This document shows positions 60,130 through 64,000 of a stretch of 64,000 bases of DNA, piece by piece. The translations under genes were made by a program, and so were the position numbers. The first letter of the stretch is position 1. Each line of letters begins with the position of its first letter. Location: the NCBI RefSeq assembly GCF_035818675.1, contig NZ_JAYKZZ010000013.1:186001-250000 (forward strand), given 5' to 3'. Below the pieces are notes generated by a model, which did not search any database, was not told the DNA's origin, and worked only from the letters and a program-made list of their open reading frames with translations. This DNA is from Parapedobacter flavus (GTDB lineage: Bacteria > Bacteroidota > Bacteroidia > Sphingobacteriales > Sphingobacteriaceae).

Positions 60130-60942
60130 CTACTTCTTATAATAGGTCAGCGCTTCGGGTATTAATTTTTTAATGTTGTTGATGCGGCGTGCATCACTGG
60201 GGTGCGTGCTCAGAAACTCAGGTGGCGCCCCGCCGCCCTGTGCTTGCTTCGCCTGGGCCATCCGTTCCCAAAAGCCAATCGCTTCATTGGGATTATAGCC
60301 GGCCATAGCCATGAATACCAATCCCAATCGGTCCGCTTCGCTTTCTTGGTTACGCGAGTAATTCAACAATGCCAATTGCCCACCCAGCCCATAGGCCGTA
60401 TTAAGCACCGCACGGGCTGTGCTCGATTTTTCCGCCGTGGCGATATCGACGGCTGCACCGCCGGCTTGAGCTACCATGGTCTGCGACATCCGCTCGGCCG
60501 AATGTTTGGCGATGGCATGGGCAATCTCGTGACCCATTACTGTGGCCAGCCCGGCTTCGGTTTTTGTTACCGGCAAAATACCGCTATATACGGCAACCTT
60601 ACCACCCGGCATACACCAGGCATTGATTTGATTCTCCTCAATCAGATTAAACTCCCAATGGAAATCGTATTGGTCTCCATACCCGTTTTGCTGCAGGAAA
60701 CGGTTTACCGCATTGGCAATATTCTTCCCTACCCGCTGCACGAGCTGTGCTTGATTTGAACTCTTAACCACCTTGGTTTCTGCATCACCCAGGAAATCCT
60801 TATAAACTAAGGCCGCCTGTTGTTGGATTTCAGCTTCGTTAACCAGATTCAACTGTTTCCGCCCCGTTAGCGGAACGGTGGCGCACGACACGACGATGAC
60901 GACGGTCAGTAGCGCGAAACTATATTTTACAAAATTTTTCAT
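60130..60942 (-). CDS. M48 family metalloprotease lipoprotein
   Basis: A 270-residue zinc protease of the M48 (Oma1/BepA-like) family. The zinc motif HEIAH is at 138-142 (VMGHEIAHAIAKH), with the third ligand Glu in NQESEADRLG (about 202). The signal peptide ends in VVSC (Cys20), so it is a lipoprotein, probably in the periplasm. Such proteases act in outer-membrane protein quality control. It is followed 12 nt later by pdxH. Confidence 0.92.
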   Translation of the reverse strand: MKNFVKYSFALLTVVIVVSCATVPLTGRKQLNLVNEAEIQQQAALVYKDFLGDAETKVVKSSNQAQLVQRVGKNIANAVNRFLQQNGYGDQYDFHWEFNLIEENQINAWCMPGGKVAVYSGILPVTKTEAGLATVMGHEIAHAIAKHSAERMSQTMVAQAGGAAVDIATAEKSSTARAVLNTAYGLGGQLALLNYSRNQESEADRLGLVFMAMAGYNPNEAIGFWERMAQAKQAQGGGAPPEFLSTHPSDARRINNIKKLIPEALTYYKK

Positions 60943-61013
60943 CTTGTGTTTTTTTTGACAGGCAATAGCCTTGTTATGTCAACGAAAGCAATATATATGC
61001 CGAACTTATCATT

Positions 61014-61664
61014 TTACACCTTTGCTCGTTTCCCGAATAAATAAACTTTAGACTCCTTGCCTTTCAGTAAACGTTCGATATTCTTTTGGTGGGTAATCAA
61101 GATCAGCACACAAATGCATATGCCATACAAAACCACCGATTTGACCGATGTGTGAAACAGGAAAACGGTACTGAACGGAAAGGCAAACCCGGCACTGATA
61201 GAACTCAACGACACGTAATGTGTAAGTAGCAGCATAATCAAAAATACCGATACGCATACCAACGCCGCTTGGAAATGCACGGCGAGAATCATGCCGAACA
61301 GGGTAGCCACTCCCTTGCCGCCCCGGAACCCGGCGAAGACCGGGAACAAATGTCCGACCACGGCAATTACACCCAGCGCGAGCTGATAATTCACGAATTG
61401 GGCAGCAGCTTGCGGACCGGTCACCGAGGGTCCGATGAAAAACGCCAGATTGGTTGCTGTCCACCCTTTCAAGATATCAATAACCATTACGGCTATGCCC
61501 GCTTTCGTACCCAGTACCCGAAAGGTATTGGTAGCGCCTGCGTTGCCGCTGCCATACTCCCGCACATCAACCCGATAGAACGATTGTCCCAACCATACGG
61601 CGGTGGGGATGGATCCGAACAGGTAGGCCAAGACAACGGCGCCGATAAGATAGATCGATATCAT
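61014..61664 (-). CDS. plsY: Acyl-phosphate glycerol-3-phosphate acyltransferase
   Basis: A 216-residue inner-membrane enzyme that makes lysophosphatidic acid from acyl phosphate, the first step of phospholipid synthesis. The three conserved cytoplasmic motifs are visible: AYLFGSIPTAVWLGQ, YGSGNAGATNTFRVLG and HLFPVFAGFRGGKGVAT. Five to six membrane helices are predicted. The ATG at 61664 was chosen. It follows nadC by 47 nt. Confidence 0.94.
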   Translation of the reverse strand: MISIYLIGAVVLAYLFGSIPTAVWLGQSFYRVDVREYGSGNAGATNTFRVLGTKAGIAVMVIDILKGWTATNLAFFIGPSVTGPQAAAQFVNYQLALGVIAVVGHLFPVFAGFRGGKGVATLFGMILAVHFQAALVCVSVFLIMLLLTHYVSLSSISAGFAFPFSTVFLFHTSVKSVVLYGICICVLILITHQKNIERLLKGKESKVYLFGKRAKV

Positions 61665-61711
61665 GAATTGCAAATTAACGAAAAAGAAGCAAAAACTACC
61701 ACCTGCTTTTT

Positions 61712-62572
61712 TTAACCGACCACGTTTGCCTTTAGGCTCATATCCAGTCCCTTCACCGAATGAGTGAGTGCACCGATGGAAATGAAGTCTACCCCCGCCG
61801 CAGCATAATCACGGATATTGTCTATGTTAATTCCGCCAGATGCTTCGGTAACCAGCCGCCCATTAATTAATGCAACGGCTTCCCGCAACGCTTCCGGCGT
61901 AAAATTATCCAGCATAATCCGCTCTACACCGCCCACAGCAAGCACCTCCTCGATTTCTTCCCGGTTACGCACTTCTACCTCAATTGCGATGGGTCTTTTC
62001 ATGTTCTTGCGGTAGGCGTTGGCCCGGCTAATTGCATTCTTTATCCCTCCGGCATAATCCACGTGGTTGTCTTTTATCAACATCATGTCGTATAACCCAA
62101 ACCGGTGGTTTACTCCCCCACCGATTGCCACCGCTTTTTTTTCAAGGAATCGGAGCAATGGGGTGGTCTTTCGGGTATCCAGCACCTTGGCGGCCGTACC
62201 AGCAATGGCGGCTACGATGCGATGCGTGGCAGTAGCTATACCACTCATGCGCTGCATGATATTGAGTGCCAATCGCTCTGCAAGTAAAATACCATGGACG
62301 TTTCCTTTTACGGTCAGGACCACGTCGCCTACAGCGACCGCATCTCCGTCTGCCTTGTAAGTGGAGACCAATAACGCGTCATCTACCGTGTGAAACACAG
62401 CTAGCGCCTCCGCAATCCCCGCCAGTATACCCGGTTCCTTGATAATCAATTGCGCTTCGCCCACCGCGTGGGGTGGAATGGTAGAGAGCGACGTATGATC
62501 ACCATCGCCTACATCCTCTGCAAGTGCAGCGGTGATAAACCGTTGCAACTGTTCGTTTTCTAGCTGATCCAT
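61712..62572 (-). CDS. nadC: Nicotinate-nucleotide pyrophosphorylase (carboxylating)
   Basis: A 286-residue enzyme that converts quinolinate and PRPP to nicotinate mononucleotide in NAD synthesis. Family motifs are LAEDVGDGDHTSLSTIPP, LDTRKTTPLLRFLEKKAV, GGVNHRFGLYDMMLIKDNH and EVEVRNREEIEEVL. The C-terminus carries EASGGINIDNIRDYAAAGVD. Length is normal. The preceding gene is DUF4783, a neighbour I recall from other Bacteroidota. Confidence 0.95.
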   Translation of the reverse strand: MDQLENEQLQRFITAALAEDVGDGDHTSLSTIPPHAVGEAQLIIKEPGILAGIAEALAVFHTVDDALLVSTYKADGDAVAVGDVVLTVKGNVHGILLAERLALNIMQRMSGIATATHRIVAAIAGTAAKVLDTRKTTPLLRFLEKKAVAIGGGVNHRFGLYDMMLIKDNHVDYAGGIKNAISRANAYRKNMKRPIAIEVEVRNREEIEEVLAVGGVERIMLDNFTPEALREAVALINGRLVTEASGGINIDNIRDYAAAGVDFISIGALTHSVKGLDMSLKANVVG

Positions 62573-62714
62573 TGGTTATTATTCATGTGTATATCGAACA
62601 CGCCAAGTGTATTATATCAACTTCAGCGAGCGCGACATAACTTCGTTTAAACGGCGCTAAGATGGCTATTTAAAACAAAAGAAGACGAATAAAAATAAAA
62701 ATCGGGTAGGTCCG

Positions 62715-63122
62715 TCAGTAAATTGGTTCAATACGAAACTCCGTAACCTGAAACGTATTGTCGTTGTTTGTCAGCTTATAAGAAACCCGGAAAGCGTCCC
62801 TGGCGGTCTCTAGATTAAGCACTACATACCTGAAATTAGGATTCGAGTCCAATCGATGGGCAATCTTCACACCCGTAGGGGAATGCTTACTGAAAAAGTC
62901 GCGAAGAATAATCTCTGCCTGTACGCGCGAGTAAATACCTTCGTCATTCAGCAACGTCATGCTTACTGTCGACGAAAAATACTTGGAAAGCTCTTTGGTG
63001 TTGCCCCCTCTTACACACGAAGCAATATCATCAATTACATCGTTGCTGCTGGCAAATCCCACCACCATCACGAAGCACATCACGCCCATCAACCCCATCT
63101 TTCTGATCAATCTGATTCCCAT
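62715..63122 (-). CDS. DUF4783 exported protein
   Basis: A 135-residue exported protein of the DUF4783 family with an NTF2-like fold. The signal peptide ends near VGFAS (about 23). The mature part has IDDIASCVRGGNTKELSKYF, FFSKHSPTGVKIAHRL and the C-terminal FQVTEFRIEPIY. Function unknown. The ATG at 63122 is preferred; an adjacent GTG at 63125 adds one residue. It lies 142 nt before nadC on the same strand. Confidence 0.85.
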   Translation of the reverse strand: MGIRLIRKMGLMGVMCFVMVVGFASSNDVIDDIASCVRGGNTKELSKYFSSTVSMTLLNDEGIYSRVQAEIILRDFFSKHSPTGVKIAHRLDSNPNFRYVVLNLETARDAFRVSYKLTNNDNTFQVTEFRIEPIY

Positions 63123-63332
63123 CACGTTTTAAGTAATTGTGTATTCCAATATCAAATTTATTTATATTCGACCACTTGCTTTCTCCACGGACAACTGCCA
63201 ACTGTAGACTAATTTCTACAAAAAGAAGGGTTTTTAACTGATATTGCCCGACAACTAACCTACTGCTAAAAACATGCCATCTTTCAAAGACCAACCTGCA
63301 GCGATAAGGGAAGTGCCTAAGGTGACGCGAAT

Positions 63333-63367
63333 AAACTTGCATCTAAAAGCAAGTTTCTCTAAGTTTG
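63333..63367 (+). promoter_or_regulatory. gpmI promoter with overlapping dyad
   Basis: TAAGTTTG (63360-63367) matches TAnnTTTG; CTTG (63336-63339) lies 20 nt upstream of it. A perfect dyad, AAACTTGC/GCAAGTTT (63333-63340, 63349-63356), covers the -33 box and could be an operator. The -7 box ends 4 nt before the GTG. Confidence 0.55.
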
Positions 63368-63371
63368 TTCC

Positions 63372-64000
63372 GTGAATAATAGCAAAAAAGTAGCCCTCAT
63401 AATCTTAGACGGTTTAGGTTATGGCAAAGACGATCAATCTAACGCCGTCCATGCGGCCAATACACCTTTTCTAGTCAACTTGCTGGCCAACCAACCCAAC
63501 GCCACACTTGAAGCATCCGGCGAAGCCGTCGGTCTACCTGCGGGGCAGATGGGCAATTCTGAGGTAGGCCACATGAACCTCGGTGCCGGACGAACTGTTT
63601 ATCAGGAGCTTGGACGAATACATAAAGCGGTTTCCGATGGCGAATTTGAAAGAAACCCAACGCTTCAGCGCGCTTTCAATCACGCAAAAGCCAACGGCAA
63701 GCGTGTGCACTTTATCGGTCTGTTATCCGATGGTGGTGTCCACGCGCATACGCGGCACTTGAAAGGCCTCTGCGAAGCGGCCAAACATGCAGGGCTCACC
63801 AATAATGAAGTTTTCATACATGCATTTTTAGACGGTCGCGATACGGATCCCAATTCGGGTATCGGCTATGTGGCGGATATGGAACAGTTCCTAACGACAA
63901 GCGTGGGTCAGCTGGCTTCGGCGATTGGCCGGTACTATGCCATGGATCGAGACAACCGGTGGGAACGAGTGAAACAGGCTTACGATCTGCTGGTCAACGG
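63372..64000 (+). CDS. gpmI: 2,3-bisphosphoglycerate-independent phosphoglycerate mutase, 5' part
   Basis: Interconverts 3- and 2-phosphoglycerate in glycolysis, using two Mn ions. About 209 residues are visible; the gene continues past base 64000. The N-terminus KKVALIILDGLGYG holds the first metal Asp (Asp13), and the catalytic Ser63 is in GQMGNSEVGHMNLG. Also seen are HFIGLLSDGGVHAH, FLDGRDTDPNSG and GRYYAMDRDNRWER. The start is a GTG at 63372; no in-frame ATG lies near, and this gives the normal N-terminus. Confidence 0.95.
   Translation, partial: MNNSKKVALIILDGLGYGKDDQSNAVHAANTPFLVNLLANQPNATLEASGEAVGLPAGQMGNSEVGHMNLGAGRTVYQELGRIHKAVSDGEFERNPTLQRAFNHAKANGKRVHFIGLLSDGGVHAHTRHLKGLCEAAKHAGLTNNEVFIHAFLDGRDTDPNSGIGYVADMEQFLTTSVGQLASAIGRYYAMDRDNRWERVKQAYDLLVN

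Overview
The window looks like chromosomal DNA of a Bacteroidota bacterium, most likely order Sphingobacteriales (Sphingobacteriaceae type, about 50% GC). The evidence is the gene content (a BT_3928-type DoxX/MauE protein, a DUF4783 protein beside nadC, an archaeal/eukaryote-type ProS, a GldA-like ATPase, many small outer-membrane barrels and lipoproteins), the almost complete lack of Shine-Dalgarno sites, and repeated Bacteroidota-type promoter boxes (TTTG or TTG, 19-20 nt, TAnnTTTG). I see no rRNA, tRNA, CRISPR array, prophage or intact insertion sequence. Most of the window is housekeeping sequence with short regulatory and repeat islands.

Layout. 1-6000: 5' part of proS (minus), a low-complexity lipoprotein and a FadL-like porin, then dps and a long-form NfeD protease on the minus strand. 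6000-10000: an uncharacterised protein, a LysM/RlpA-like protein and a uridine kinase, then scoAB. 9900-14100: a tiny Cys-rich protein, an MFS transporter, a lipoprotein/SCO/cytochrome c operon, and a HipA-like kinase/DUF3037 pair. 14100-18900: DUF1599, a BT_3928-type protein, aroK, a GDPD lipoprotein, a GldA-like ATPase and a barrel protein. 18900-22700: cysteine desulfurase, a TPR protein, a TIM-barrel sugar isomerase-like protein, a lipoprotein and a barrel. 22800-28500: an alanine:cation symporter, the proC-proB-proA operon and a DUF4412 protein. 28500-34300: an unknown secreted protein, penicillin acylase, a YigZ protein and a DMT transporter.

34200-38300 is the most unusual stretch. A MacB/FtsX-type permease lies behind a candidate sigma-54 promoter with upstream dyads. 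It is followed, directly at its stop codon, by 42 contiguous 21-bp repeats arranged mostly as 12 copies of a 63-bp higher-order unit. 38300-46800: valS, mtaB, a VOC protein, a conserved unknown, pirin, a HAD phosphatase, a thioredoxin-reductase-like flavoprotein and DUF4256. 46900-54500: a Gfo/Idh/MocA oxidoreductase, an ICMT-family methyltransferase with CmoA, a nucleoid-associated protein, YceH, a universal stress protein, a ferredoxin opposite an acyl-CoA reductase, and a small protein with FtsE. 54700-57400: grpE-dnaJ and a barrel behind a near-perfect sigma-54 promoter. 57400-57750: a candidate about 70-nt sRNA. 57750-63100 (minus): DUF4783, nadC, plsY, M48 protease, pdxH, nuoC, nuoD. The right edge holds the 5' part of gpmI.

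Main points for follow-up: (1) the candidate sRNA at about 57569-57637, whose unpaired 5' end is complementary to a sequence that, from memory, resembles the translation-start region of SusC-like mRNAs; (2) the 21-bp/63-bp repeat array with its open heptad-repeat frame; (3) two sigma-54-type promoters, one with helically phased dyads; (4) several genes whose -7 box ends only 4 nt before the start codon, implying leaderless mRNAs. All functional calls are from reading the sequence; no database search was run.
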